Shown here: positions 25,501 through 38,078 of the stretch, in pieces
Layout: every line of letters starts with the position of its first letter
Position numbering within the stretch: the stretch's first letter is position 1
NCBI GenBank assembly: GCA_037179385.1
Contig: CM074187.1
Coordinates: 8,178,450-8,242,449 of the forward strand
Length of the DNA stretch: 64,000 nt
Origin: Holothuria scabra
Lineage: Eukaryota > Echinodermata > Holothuroidea > Aspidochirotida > Holothuriidae
Direction of reading: 5' to 3'
Made by a program: the position numbers and the translations under genes
The notes under the pieces: model-generated
Seen by the model: the letters and a program-made list of their open reading frames with translations, nothing else
What the model was told of the DNA's origin: nothing
Databases searched by the model: none

Positions 25501-28500
25501 GAAACAAAACATCTGCATGCATGTACATTTAATTGCCAAATATTTAATTTGAAAGAATCTCTCCATCGTCCCAGACAGTCCTAATTTTTCTCTAGTTTTC
25601 CCAACCTGCTCACTTTTTAATCCCATTATTTAAGGTAATGAGGAGTCTAAAACTCATCATTATCCAAACACAATCCTAGTTTATTGCTTCATGGCATACC
25701 CTGGTGAGCATACAAGGCCCAAATACGTTACCAAAACACTCCCAGCGTATGCAATATGATATGAGCTACTCCTCATTTTTAATTTGATGCCAGTTGAAGA
25801 ACTGTACCAATTAAAATTTGTATAGACTCCGGGTGAGTTTCGGTGACGAATACTTGCTTTGAAAGATGCCGAAATGTATATTAGGGCAAACTGTTTATTA
25901 TCCATAAAATGTGCAACCATAAGTTGATATAACCATCAGTAACATTTATGAAATTTTCATCTTTTGTGGAGTCTGTTGAAATCGGCTGACAGTCCAAGTC
26001 TAGTTACAACCCATTCCATGTCATTTCCGGTTGTGTGTCCTCCCACTAATTCCGAAGCCGAATTCGGACGTTCAAGACAGCCCTCCTTTAATATATATTA
26101 TTTGTAAAAGTTGGGGAAACAATCATATTTTATCGTGTTAATATTATTTAGTCATTTTCACCATTCCCCCACAAGAAAGATGCTAGTTTTGTGTATCGCT
26201 ACTTTTAACTTTTGTAACACCATTCTAGTCCCGCATTTTTTTTTTACGTCATCATCTTAACCTATTCTACCTTCATAAATCGTAGTATTCCACTAATTTT
26301 TCAATCAATAATGACCATGATGACGTATTGACCGAAATCGTCCATTCTTGTGGGTTATTGAAGATCACGCCCCAGGGATGAGGACTTCATTGAATGTAAT
26401 GATTTGCAAACGCTAATGGTTTTCTGTTTTTCTCAAAGTTAATCAATTATTGTGTTCTCGAAATTCCGATAACTACTTGAAAATGAAATGGCTGTACAAA
26501 ATAAACAAGTGAACAACGGTCAGATATTCAAGAGTTAACACTGCCAAGAAATAAAAATAAGAAACGTTATTGTATAAAATATATAATTAGCTTATTATAT
26601 GAAAGAAGAAATTTACTATTAATAATCAAGATCATTGCCGGTTGACTATGTTAAAAGAAAATCCACTTTCAATTATGTAAATGTATTCAATTTTCGTAAT
26701 TTCTTTCTTTAGATAGTCATTCAGTAATATTTTAAAGTCAAAATCTTCACATGTGAAATGTACACTGAGTTTTTTAATGTTCAGTTTTGCTACGAAGTAA
26801 ATATATGGCCGTTTTTGTGACTTTAGGATTCCTTGTCGTTTCACTTGTTGATATCAAATACACACAAGAGCTTCAGGATTATAACATTTTTACTTTCTGT
26901 TCTGGATTGCATCCGGGTGCGGATCTCAGGAAGAGGTTTGTTATGCAGTGATTGCGGTCCTGTGAGATCGGGGGGGGGGGATAATCATTGAAAAATGCAT
27001 TGCAAATGTAGAGGACGAATGTCCCATGATTTTTCTCGTTCTTTCTAGTTTTCAGTTTCCTCGATTTATCATTATCAATTTCTTCAACATATTTATGAAG
27101 ACTAAATTTTGTGAACAATTTCATTGCAAAAGATGATAACAACGTTGATATTACCATAACCTTGCATCCCAAAAAATAAACATTTCCCCGAAATTTCATT
27201 GGTAAGGGTGGGGCTTCAAGTGATGTAATTGACAAAAATCATTGTGGCGGTACAAAGGACATTTAATACTTTAAAAGACAAACATGTGTGACCCTGTAAT
27301 CCAGATTTTCATTAAAGACCTAAAAAAAAGCATTTTACTTTACTCTTTTGAACTGATCACCCAAGCAGGCAACGCCATTAGCTGTATGTTTTTTTTTTTA
27401 AACTTTTTCAAGCGAAGTTCGATACACTTTACAAAAGAGCTGGTGGTTGCCCATACCAGACCAGGGGGTGGTTATCTCCAGTCAAGTGCCATGTAAGGTC
27501 CACGTGACTCGGGGACCATTTGATCCGGCCCTAGAGATAGTTTATCGTGCATTCTAGAGTAGCAAATTCTTGCAAAGGAGCCGTATTCACAAGCTTCGAG
27601 TGTTTGGTTTATGAAACTACTTAGCCATTGAAAGAAATGTGCCTTTTTCTTCGAGAAAGAGACTTCAAATGTTCCGACAGATTAATTTTTAAAACAATAA
27701 TTTTGCTTCTAATTCTCTGGTATTATACATGGAATCTGAATGACGTAATTTTGGAGGACCGTTGAGGTTAATCTCAAGTGATGCGGGGAGAAGTAGTACA
27801 GTAGGTGATCAAAAAGCAAGCTTAATATTAAGATGGAAAAAACAAGTATTTGTACAATTATGGTAACAGTTTATTTTTCAAGTCGAATCAAAGTCAGCTA
27901 TACCCTAAATCCTTGGAATCACGTTGTAGATGTAGTCTGTATACTACCATTCACGTTCCTGACGACTGAGAGAGAAGGCCAGGGCCGGTTATAGTCCTCC
28001 AATAGAATTCTGATTTTTTGAAATAAATGAAAAAAAATGAACTGTATAGAAGCGGTGCTTCATGCTTATCTTTCACCTGCTCCAGATGTTCCAGAAAGCT
28101 ACGAAAACACCATGAGCACCACTTTCTGGAAACTTATCTGAAGTACCAAAAATTTCACGCGTTCCTCGCTTTTTTCAGTCTATTTGCTGTATTTCCTACA
28201 GCGACTCGAACAGAGTCACGTTATTTATCGACTCGGTTTCGTTGATTGTCCGTATGCATAGGCTAATGTGTGAGATTGTGGAAGAGTTAAGTATTCACAA
28301 GGGCAAAGTAGGAGAATATTTCTACCCCCTGTTCATTTGTCATGTTTAATGAAATTTGAAACACATATCGGATGAGCAAAGAGCAGGTTCCCTCTGTGCT
28401 TGAAAAACTGAGAATGTGTCTGCATACCATGCAACATTCGTGATCGAAATAAATGATTTCAAATGCAACATTTGGCGACATGTCTGTGACGCATTCGTCA

Positions 28501-29070
28501 TCATGATTCGCACTTTTTAAATTATGATCATTATATAATAGGAAAATAAAGGCAGTTTTCTGGCAAGATACTAATCCAAAAATTAGAGGTAAATCACCCT
28601 TCTCTGTCTGCAAGGAGCCACGGTGTGTCGTTTATACGAAATATGGATGTATTTTTATCGTACTCTATACATTAAAACTCTTTCTGAAATTACCATACAT
28701 TTATGTGTACTTGGTACACGTTAATCTTCGGTTCTCTTGTTTTAATCTTTCATAACGTCTAAATCGCACTAAGATTGTTCAATGGTATATCGTGGGTTCC
28801 ACGACAGTTCTAATGAAAAGTATTGACCCGCTTCGCACCCCTGAAAACTGCCACGGTTATAGCACTGTATATCTCAGTAACAGAGGCATGTTGTACCTGC
28901 CCCTATATATCGAGTTCCTCAAAAGTTGTTAAGCCTTAGTCTTTTAAGAGTAGGGTTAGTGATTTCGACCGATTCACTGGTTTATTTTAACCATGTTCTT
29001 TACACTCTTCCTCAATGTTGTCTTTAATTAGCATCTTCTGGTAACAACTAAAGAAGAAAAACACGGCAGT
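22581..29070. other. intergenic stretch downstream of the homeobox gene
   Basis: Contains the probable homeobox 3' UTR, G-runs near 24,629-24,641 and 26,970-26,979, and AT-rich unique-looking DNA. Short frames (23,775-23,990; 24,868-25,167; 26,879-27,235; 28,287-28,613) have no recognisable motif. No gene supported. Confidence 0.6.
22982..22987 (+). terminator. candidate polyadenylation signal of the homeobox gene
   Basis: AATAAA about 400 nt after the stop codon of exon 3. Another AATAAA lies near 23,175. Which is used cannot be told from sequence alone. Confidence 0.35.
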
Positions 29071-29356
29071 CAGTGGCGTAAGGGGAGGAGGCATTGGACT
29101 CTGCCCTTCACGGATGACAATTTCTTTTTGTTTCTTTTTATAAATCACCCAATTTCTCAAAAATCTTCAAAGGGGAAGGATTGTCTCTGCAATGCCCCTC
29201 AATGATGCAAATTATTTTAATTCCTAAAAATATTCAAACTTTGTCAAATTCAAAATTTTACTTGAAAAGGTAGACTCTGTAACTCCCTGGTGGCATCGAT
29301 TGTCTCAAGGACACCTACCTTTATAAAAAATTCTCAAAACGGAGGGGCCATCCCTT

Positions 29357-29716
29357 ACACTCTAAAATCAAAAGAGTGAACTTAGTCACTCTTTGATAGA
29401 ATGAAAAGTGAACTCGCTCCATTAGAGTAATAATTCACTCCAAGAAGATTAAAATTCACTCCAAAAAGAGTGAAATTCCCCTTAAACGAGCGAAGTTTCA
29501 CTCTTGATGGAGTGCCCACGGTGATCGCTCTTAAAAAAAGAGTGATCATTGCATGCACTCGTGGAAGAGTGAATTTTCCCTCTTCCTCAAGTGAATTTCA
29601 CTCTTTTTGGAGTGAACTTCACTCCTCTTGGAGTGAATTATCACTTTAATGGAGTGAATTTACACTTTCCACTCTAACAAAGAGTGACTGAGTTCACTCT
29701 TTTGATTTTTACACTC
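29357..29716. mobile_element. GAGTG-rich palindromic MITE
   Basis: The two halves are inverted copies of each other (ACTCTAAAATCAAAAGAGTG at the left; AGAGTGACTGAGTTCACTC through GATTTTTACACT at the right). They consist of repeated TTCACTC/GAGTGAA words. Nested in the 29,071-31,670 element. Confidence 0.8.
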
Positions 29717-29724
29717 CTTTCCTG

Positions 29725-30694
29725 CAGTGGCGTCACCAAGGGGAAAAATCGTGTGCCCCCCCCCGTGTGCCCCCCAAATGAGATTTGAGATTTTTAAAAA
29801 ACGATATGCCTTCTTAAGTCAGAGTGTGACTATGAAAATATTTAAGATTGGATCCTTCTTTTGACAAGAAAAGGCAGTACTTTTCGTACTTTTCAACTAA
29901 AAATATCGCAAAAACACCTGGAAAATGCCATTTCCGGCTGTCTGAGGGTTTGCGTTTTTCAAAAATTTCGCACACTTCCAACTTCGCTAACTGAAGGTGG
30001 CGCATAGCTCAGGTAACCGTTCAAGCAGGATTATATAGGCGTACACTTTTTCCTTAAGGGGATCACATCTAACTGCTTTCTCTTTCTCTTTCGAGTTCAG
30101 CTCTCCTTGTTCTAAATATCAGCCGGATCCGCTCTTGAAAGTTGTTTCACTAGTTTTGTTACCAATAAATTCTTAATTGAAGTTGCACTGGAAGTTTTTT
30201 TTTTGAGACCAGTGTAAGGGCAACAGAATAACCATAAATAACAACCTGAATACCTAACAAACCCGTTAAAAAACCAGGAACTTCCGGGGCATCTCCCCCT
30301 GGACCCCAACCGAGACACACATTGCACTACCCATCAATTCTTTTCTCAACTCGCCCTTTTTCAAAATGTCGGCCGGATCTGCACTTGGTAGTTTAATCAC
30401 TTTTTTTCCAAAACTTCTTACTGGAAGTTACTCTGGAGGTATTTTTGAGACCAGTGTTAGGTCAATAGAAGAACACTTAAATAGATAGCGACTTTAGTGC
30501 CTCACAAACACGCTAAAACCCAGGAGCTTCCGGGGCTTCGCCCCCTGCACCCCCACCGGGTCCACCCGCTGAGCCTCGCGCTTCGCGCTCGGTGGCGCCT
30601 ACGGCGCCATGTGTGGCGTTTAGCCATGCCCCCCTGCAATATTGTTGTGCCACTCCAGTGTCCCCCCAGAATGAAAAGTCTGGTGATGCCACTG
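29725..30694. mobile_element. nested non-autonomous hAT-type element, 970 bp
   Basis: Ends CAGTGGCGTCACCA and TGGTGATGCCACTG. Perfect 8-bp target duplication CTTTCCTG (29,717-29,724 and 30,695-30,702). Its interior resembles the 59,582-60,994 element in reverse orientation (GGCGCCTACGGCGCCATGTG, GAGACCAGTGT, CATTTCCGGCTGTCTGAG). Non-coding. Confidence 0.9.
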
Positions 30695-31670
30695 CTTTCC
30701 TGGCAGGCATAGAAGCGGGGGTTCATGTGCGGTGAGCAATAATTTGCCATTTTTAATGCAAGAGATGTTAGGGTAAAACTATTACCAGTCGAGCAGTCAC
30801 AGACTATTTCAGCAGACCTTGAATTTAGCTAAGAGTCACAATAGAGAAGTATTAGCATATTTTCAATTCCGTTGTATAGTTTTTGTTATTGCAAACAAAA
30901 CCTAAACATGAAGATTGTTTGGATTCTCTTTCCAAGCATGAAACGCAATTTTCGGCCATCTGAGGCTTGGGATGGAACATTTCAAAATTTTCTCCATGTT
31001 CCGCGCCAGCTAATAGTGGCCCTCCGCTTAAGTAGTCTTTCGGGCAAAACTACATTTATCGGGTCAAAGTATGTATGTTTTAAAAGGTTTCTGATCTCTT
31101 TGCAGTTTTCAAAACTTATTTTGAAGTAAGCATTTTATTGCAAACTACAAAAGAAGATAGCGATTCCTTAGATTCTTCGTATAAGTCTGGAAAAGGCCTT
31201 TTTCCGGTCATATCAGGAGTCTGATTTATCGAAAGTTTCCGAACCAACCAATGGGGCGCTCCCCATAGATAGTCTTCATAGCAAAATCACGTTTTGTGTC
31301 CAAAAAAAACCTCGAACCGAAATGCTCCTGTTCATCTATGCCGACCGATATTCTTTTATTTTGGCTCCTAAAAGTATGCAAATTTAAGAACAAATTTTAC
31401 TTCGAAAGGTTGCGTAAATGGCATTAGATCGCATGTAAAGATACACAGTTGCAAGTTTCATCCACATGAACCACCACAATTCAGCTTTTAACACTGTTCC
31501 TGTCAAATTCGAAAATCTTGCACCATTCTGCATCTAGGCTCCTTGAAAAGACCAAAAATTTTCAAAGGGCAACTCTTGTGCCTGCAATGCCTCTCCCCTA
31601 GGCCGACGAACACTCAACATACTGCATGCCCCCCCCCCCCTCTGTCAGAGAAATCCTGCGTACGCCACTG

Positions 31671-33120
31671 ACGGCAGTTAAAACAACGTGCGAATCTTTA
31701 GGTGGAAGACTGGCCTCATGATTTGCAGACGGGTTTCAATGTGGAATTGGAGCTGTCTTGATGCGTGATTTTAATGTTTTGTTTTAAAAAATTATATGAA
31801 ACGCCAGCACGTCATCATGGTTTCTACTCCGTTATTGAATTTACACGGCAATACAGGTCAAACTTTTTTCGAAGATGGCACCATTTGGCACCTAGAACAC
31901 CCTATTTTAACACACTCTAAAAAATATTTAAACGATTTTGTTTAAAAATTAGGATACTCACGAAAATGAGTATTTCTACTCGAAATAAGTGAGTACTTCA
32001 ACTGAATTTGTGCAAAATTTTACACAAATTGCTGAATTTGTGCAAAATTTTACACAAATTGAGTTGAAGTACTCACTTATTTCGAGTAGAAATACTCATT
32101 TTCGTGAGTATCCTAATTTTTAAACAAAATCGTTTAAATATTTTTAGAGTGCATAATCTTCACAAAGGAAAAGAAGTTTTGGCGAATGTGATTCCTGCCT
32201 CCCCACCCTCCTTCGCAATACAAACCGTCGTGCTTGTACATGTCGCATATACCGAAAACGTCCTATATGGAAGAAATTCCGCAGGGATAATGTATGCATT
32301 TCAACAGCCCTTTCCTGAACCAGCGATTATGCCCTACATTTGGCCACCCCAATAAAAAAATCATGCACACTAAGCCAATGTATATACAACTACTACAATG
32401 GACAGTGAAAAGGGAAGAGGCCAGCGACTACTATCTGCCATCAAGTTTAACTTTTGTTTAAAATATTACAGAATGGTTTTCAAATCATACAAAGTATAGC
32501 TTCACGGCGGCCATTTTGTCGTAGACGGTAGGGCAATTTACGGATATGCGTAGGCGTTACATGGTCTGTCCTTCTATATAGGAAGTCCGTGATAAAAGAG
32601 ACAGTTGCAAGTTGTGACCTACGAAACTTTTTTCACTGCGAGCCCCTTGTGAGCTCCCCGTGCAAGAGTGCGATCCAAGGTCCACGTCAGTTGCGGAGAC
32701 CAATGTATCCAATCTTGCTTGACCCAATTGAAAGTCCCCGGAAATTGTAGCCAATTGAAGGTTATTCACCAATCATTGCCATTGGAATGAATATTCCAAC
32801 CAATAAAAAAAAATCAATTTAGAACCAATCAATTAACCCAATGTACCACAAGGACTATAAGATATTACCTTTAAAGTAATCACTTAGACAAAATTGCAGT
32901 CGAAAGTCGATTGGATGAGGTAATGGTGTTCAGATGTTAGCAAATAACAAGTGGATAGTACCAGGAAGGGTTTTTTAACACTTCCGCTCAAGCTCAAGCT
33001 GTCATTCGCAAAGTTGTGAAACAGCTCCTTTCAACTTTTCATAGAAGGAGCTCTATTGTTGAATTTCGATATACTTTTACACAGGGTTCATGCCTACCTT
33101 GGCACAAAAACAGTTAGATT
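31671..33120. other. intergenic, no gene seen outside the palindrome
   Basis: Apart from the 31,913-32,151 palindrome there are only chance frames (32,104-32,355 overlaps the palindrome; 32,557-32,772). No supported feature. Confidence 0.5.
31913..32151. mobile_element. near-perfect 239-bp palindromic MITE
   Basis: Starts CACTCTAAAAAATATTTAAA and ends with its inverse. Arms are about 115 bp and almost identical. The centre carries AATTTGTGCAAAATTTTACA twice. No ORF and no clear target duplication beyond CA. Confidence 0.9.
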
Positions 33121-33379
33121 CTAAACCCTTTACCGTTGTGCTCCAATCGGGGCATTTTTGTCCGGCCCGGGAGTGGGCGGAAAAGCGGACGTAGCACGCC
33201 CCGCACCCGCTCCCGTAGGCTATCGACTCCGTGACTTTAACTACTGTCTCTCTCGTTGTTGTGGCCGAATTTCCGGGTAGCTACTCGCAGTTTCGAGCTC
33301 CGTGTGAAACAGTAAAAATGGGCGACAGCCGAGCTCTCCGCATGGGTCCAAAAGGACCAAAACAACGCTAAAGGATTAA
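33121..33379 (+). mobile_element. piggyBac-like TTAA MITE, copy 1
   Basis: Inverted ends CCCTTTACCGTTGT and AACGCTAAAGG. TTAA is intact on the right (33,376-33,379) and mutated to CTAA on the left. It shares its interior (GTAGCTACTCGCAGTTTCGA; CATGGGTCCAAAAGGACC) with 36,886-37,120 in opposite orientation. Confidence 0.75.
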
Positions 33380-36017
33380 TTCGTTACGCACAAACCAGGG
33401 TACGTCCAAAGACCTCTGTGTTCTTTGCATGACCCCCATTTAACAGTTAAAGGTCACCCAAAGAGAGAATAGGTTGAACACTTTTCCAAAATACTGCAAA
33501 AATTACACACTCAGAAAATCATTTCCTGGTAGCTTTTGGATACTCATACTAGAAGGAGGAAAACCTCTCGCGGCTTACCCCTCTCCTCCTAGTTACGTCA
33601 CAGGAAACACTATCACATTCTTTTTGAAATATAATTCCTAAAATGCCACGATATAGACCCCACCACATGTGTCTGTCATTAACGAGGGAAAAATATATTG
33701 TGGATCATTTTAGTACTGAAAAGAGATAAATTGTAACATTCAGTTTTTATTGAGTGGTCGTGGGAGGAACGGATTTTAGGGTCGCTAAGGTCGTTTTCAA
33801 TTGTGCAATTATCATGAAAATTCAGACTCCTTTTCCACTGGTACCCGATTTGTAAGGTCCGTGGACCCACCTCCTACAGACGTTTTATGGTTCGAAGAGT
33901 ATACCAGCTGATCACTGCCTATGTCTCAAAGGAGGCATTTGTGAAACACCACCTTCTATACCCTCCTATTGCGGATGTTATTTAATGTCATTGTGTTACT
34001 TTGTCCACTCCTTAAAATTAAATGCGACATTATTCCCTCCCTCTTTTCCTAAGATGCATAGGCTTCTTGTTTAGTTTTCAATTTCAAGAAAACAAAAATT
34101 TGTATCATTTAGTAGTTTATTCCTAGTAAGCATGTTCCATGTTGGTTTTAAGAAGGTTTTTCACAAAGGCAAATCGAAATAAATCATTAATTAGTTGATC
34201 ATATTTTGTCGCTTTAACATTTAAAAAGATTTGTGTGTTGTTGTATCCTTAACCGATTAGAAAGTAACTCAATCAAGTTTTAAGAGTGAATATTTGTCTT
34301 CTTAGGTGAACTAAATCAGTCACCTTCACAAGTCGGGTGACTAGTCAGACAATTTTGACATTTTTGATTGATCTGTTGTGTACGTAATATCAAAACAAAA
34401 CAGTTAATTACAAAGAGGTTGATCAATCAAGCTGTTTTAGCTAAAAACTAAATTAAGACTCTGACAAGTAAACCCCGATCTGGAAAAAATTGCCTCGCTG
34501 TCTTCCAACATGCAATGAATGGTACTTTAAAATCCTTCGGGTAAACTTTCCATTAACTTGGAATCCACCTTTAAATTTGACAACTGTATACATCAATATG
34601 CATCCTTAGTATGCTTCCAACACTTGCTCATTAATACCATGTTGTCAGTTCATGTGCAGAATAAAAAATGTTGAAACACCTGCGCGAAACGTGTACACAT
34701 GAACAAGCGACGCGGAACAAGTTTAATAACTATTAAATCAACTAAAATTTCTGATTGCGATTTACATGCAGTAAGCTTGGCAGACGACGATCGCTTACTG
34801 CCATTCGGGGTATGGTGGAGAATTTTTGTTATCGTGAAGGCAACATTCATCAAAGTTTGGGTTAGTTTTGCCAGTATTAATTGACCTACATCTTTGACAA
34901 GCGAACAATCTTTGTTGTAAAAATGTAATAAATTATATACAGTTGTTACGGCAAAACCATACCGTGACATTTTAACAAGCTTGTATAAAGTTGTGACTTA
35001 ATAAAACCTTGCTTATTGACTGGTGTCTATATGGTGTGTTGTACAAGAAACAAACATTAACTATCGATCCACGTTCAATCGCGAATAGAAGAGTGCTCGG
35101 CAAGATTATTTAAACAGACTTCATGGTAAATGGATGCAGTACCTTTGCCTGTTTGTAACTGTAACTGACAATCCTTTTGATAAAGATTAGGATGGGTTGA
35201 GGGGGGAGGAGGGCTTGAAGGAATTAAAATGAGATATGAAGCAAAGTGTATTTATGTGGAATCACCTTTTCGTAAATACTTTGTGTGCAAAGAGAGCTTC
35301 GGGTACTACAACTGCAAATAACTGAAATATATTTACTCTTTTACCTCTAAAAAAAGGGAAAAAAAGTTACGGATAATAATCAAAGTCTCTTAACATACGA
35401 GTTGTAATTAAGGTTTGAAAGTGTGAATTTGAAGGGACAAACCTAATGAGTAACTTAAAATGATTGAGTGGGCGGGTGCATATTTTTTGCCCAGACAAAT
35501 GAGAGAATCATGTCAATAGACGAATCAGCTTCTTGGTAACAAGTCACGCCCCAATTTCCTCTACTCTGCAATTATGATACCGGAATCATGAAAGAAAGAG
35601 ACCCTAACCCAATATCAAGTCCTATATTTGATTTAGAAAACATTTTTTAAAATTTATCTCCGTAGGAGTCAGGGGTGCAGGGGGAAATTCGCCGCCCCCC
35701 CCCCCCAATTTGAACAAAAACAGTCAAATCGGTCAAACGTCAGCAAAACATGACATGATGGTTCCATCACTGGGACAAAAATTGCTCTTGCACCTCACAA
35801 AAATACCCCCATACGGATATTTGTGACTTACAGGTTCAAAGGGTATCGACCTACTTCCACGGGCTGACGGGGTAGGGTAACGCTTTTTCTAAAATCTCAA
35901 GCACTTGAGCTGAAGAAGTAGTAATAATTTTTCTCTGAAACAGTCTATTGTGCCCGAATAAGCGACTACTTAAGTTTTATCTGTTTATGTTAAGAAGGGT
36001 ATTGCATTGGCTTATCG
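33380..36017. other. intergenic, no gene seen
   Basis: Short frames at 33,679-33,870 and 34,650-34,970 lack motifs. A poly-C tract lies near 35,695-35,706. Nothing else recognised. Confidence 0.5.
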
Positions 36018-37875
36018 CACTGGCGTAGCCAGGATGGGATTTTTTGGGGGCCTAGGTAACTAGTGGGGGGGGGGTCTGGTACGTCCGAAGGTCAGGCACG
36101 GCAAGACTATCAAAGCGGAGCGCCACCATCAGTTGGCGCGGAGCGTTCAAGAAAATGTTGGGCATTAAAACCCCTCCAGATGGCCGGAAACCACCCTTCC
36201 CATGTGTTTTAAGCTGGATGTACCCAGCCTTGAAATACGAATCTCATGTCTGCGACTTCTCAAATAACGAGAACAAAAAATCAATCAATGAAAAGTGGTA
36301 ATACAGACACTTTTTAGGGACCCCAAAACTGGGCACATCAGATCTGTGGCCAGGGGGATGAGACTAAAGGGAACCGATATCTCCCTTTCCCTTGGGAAAA
36401 ATTGTAAACTTCAGAAGGACGTAGATCCCAAATGCGGCAATATTTGAATCTAAGCGGAGCGCCACCATCAGTTGACGCGAAGCATAGAAGAAAATTTTGG
36501 GCTTTAAAACCCCCCATATGGACGGAAACGGCACTTCCCATGTGTTTTAAACTGGATGTACCCAGCGGCAATATTTGAATGGATTTCAGCTTACCTAAGG
36601 CAGTACCTTACCCTTTAACAGAAAAACCAAAAGTAGTTGTGTCCCCCAAAGAGGAACTTTCTTTGCGTTAAATTTCCTAGATGCAAAATGGTGCTATGTG
36701 GCAAAACCTTAAACTTATTATAGGCCTAAGCTTTAGGATTTTCCCTTTTTGGGGAGCATGAAAAATATCAAAATATTTTTAGTTTTTGTAGAGATTTTAC
36801 AAGATATGAGAGACATACATACTTCCAAAGAAACAGTGTGCAAAATGGTGCAGTATTTGTCCATCGGTACATTACATAGTCAAAATTAACCCTTTGCCGT
36901 TGTTTGGGTCCTTTTGGACCCATGCGGAGAGTGTGGCTGTCGTCCATCTTTGCTGTTTCACGCGGGGCTCGAAACTGCGAGTAGCTACCCGAAAATTCGG
37001 CCACAACAACGAGAGAGACAATAGTTAAGGTCACGGGGTCAATAGCCTACGGAAGCTGATGCGAGACGTGCAACGTCCGCGCAAATATGCCCCGATTGGA
37101 GCACAACGGTAAAGGGTTAAAAAACTACGAATAAATCTCTCAAAATAACTGAACCGCAAAGCAGAAGTATGGATGATGGGGGGAACACATAAAATTAGGA
37201 CCTTGTGGACATTTTACGAACCCCCCGGACGCCAGTGCCAACTAGTAAAAGGAGAACTTGTCGATAAAAATCGTCCTACAGTGGCACTTGTCATGGGCAG
37301 GAGTGAGACACGACATAGGCCTAGGCCTACTTGTTGAGGATGGAAGGGAAGAATTATCCGAAGGCAGTACCTTACCCTTACCTACTTACGGCATATTTTG
37401 TGTATGATAAAGTATAGTAATGGTGGTGTAAGAGTGGCCTCCAGTGTACGATTGCCTTATTTTCAGTAAATCAATCAGCCATCCGAAAGGCAGAAATGGT
37501 CTTAACCTAACAAAGTCACATTAAAGTTTGTCGTCGAGACTTTCGTTTCATCTTCCAAGTGAAATGCAATAAACGGCAGTGCAGATCACAAACGGTATCT
37601 AATTTAGTGAAAGTAGGCATTTTGAAGTTATTACTTGATTTCACACGTGGGCACAAAATGTGTTTTACACACATTCATCCATGTTTTTTTTTTAAATTTT
37701 TACACATTTTATTTATTTACTGTTTTGAAGGAAATACTTCAAAGTTTATTTCCGTTCAAACATTTAATTTTTTCAATTACTTTATCAGGACGCAAAAAAA
37801 TTGGGGGGGGGGGGGGCTGAAGAAAATCTGGGGGACTAGGCCCCCCGCCCCCCCCCCCCCGTGGCGACGCCACTG
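36018..37875. mobile_element. non-autonomous hAT-type element, 1.86 kb
   Basis: Starts CACTGGCGTAGCCAGG and ends GTGGCGACGCCACTG. Target duplication GCTTATCG/GTTTATCG (36,010-36,017 and 37,876-37,883; 7 of 8 match). The interior carries two copies of the GCGCCACCATCAGTTG module (about 36,119 and 36,458) and a nested TTAA MITE. No transposase. Confidence 0.8.
36886..37120 (-). mobile_element. piggyBac-like TTAA MITE, copy 2 (nested)
   Basis: TTAA on both sides (36,886-36,889 and 37,117-37,120), ends CCCTTTGCCGTTGT and ACAACGGTAAAGGG. 227 bp between the TTAA sites. Inserted inside the hAT-type element. Confidence 0.88.
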
Positions 37876-38078
37876 GTTTATCGGGAGCTCTTTGGGCCTA
37901 TTACTATCCTTGCAACCTCATTGACGTAGTTGTAATTAGAAATTTGTTTCGATTGCCCCATGATGGAGGCGCGTCGATCCTGGGGACGGCAGGGGGTCGT
38001 CCTACCAATGAAAATATTTGGGGCACTAAGTATCTTTTTACCATATTTATTTTGTTGTTGTATATAAACTAGGCATTT

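Larger units (their letters stand above)
29071..31670. mobile_element. non-autonomous hAT-type element, 2.6 kb, with nested insertions
   Basis: Starts CAGTGGCGTAAGG and ends CTGCGTACGCCACTG (inverted). It is flanked by a perfect 8-bp duplication ACGGCAGT (29,063-29,070 and 31,671-31,678). 8-bp duplications and CAG-type ends are typical of hAT transposons. No transposase frame is present. A palindromic MITE and a second hAT-type element sit inside. Confidence 0.85.
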
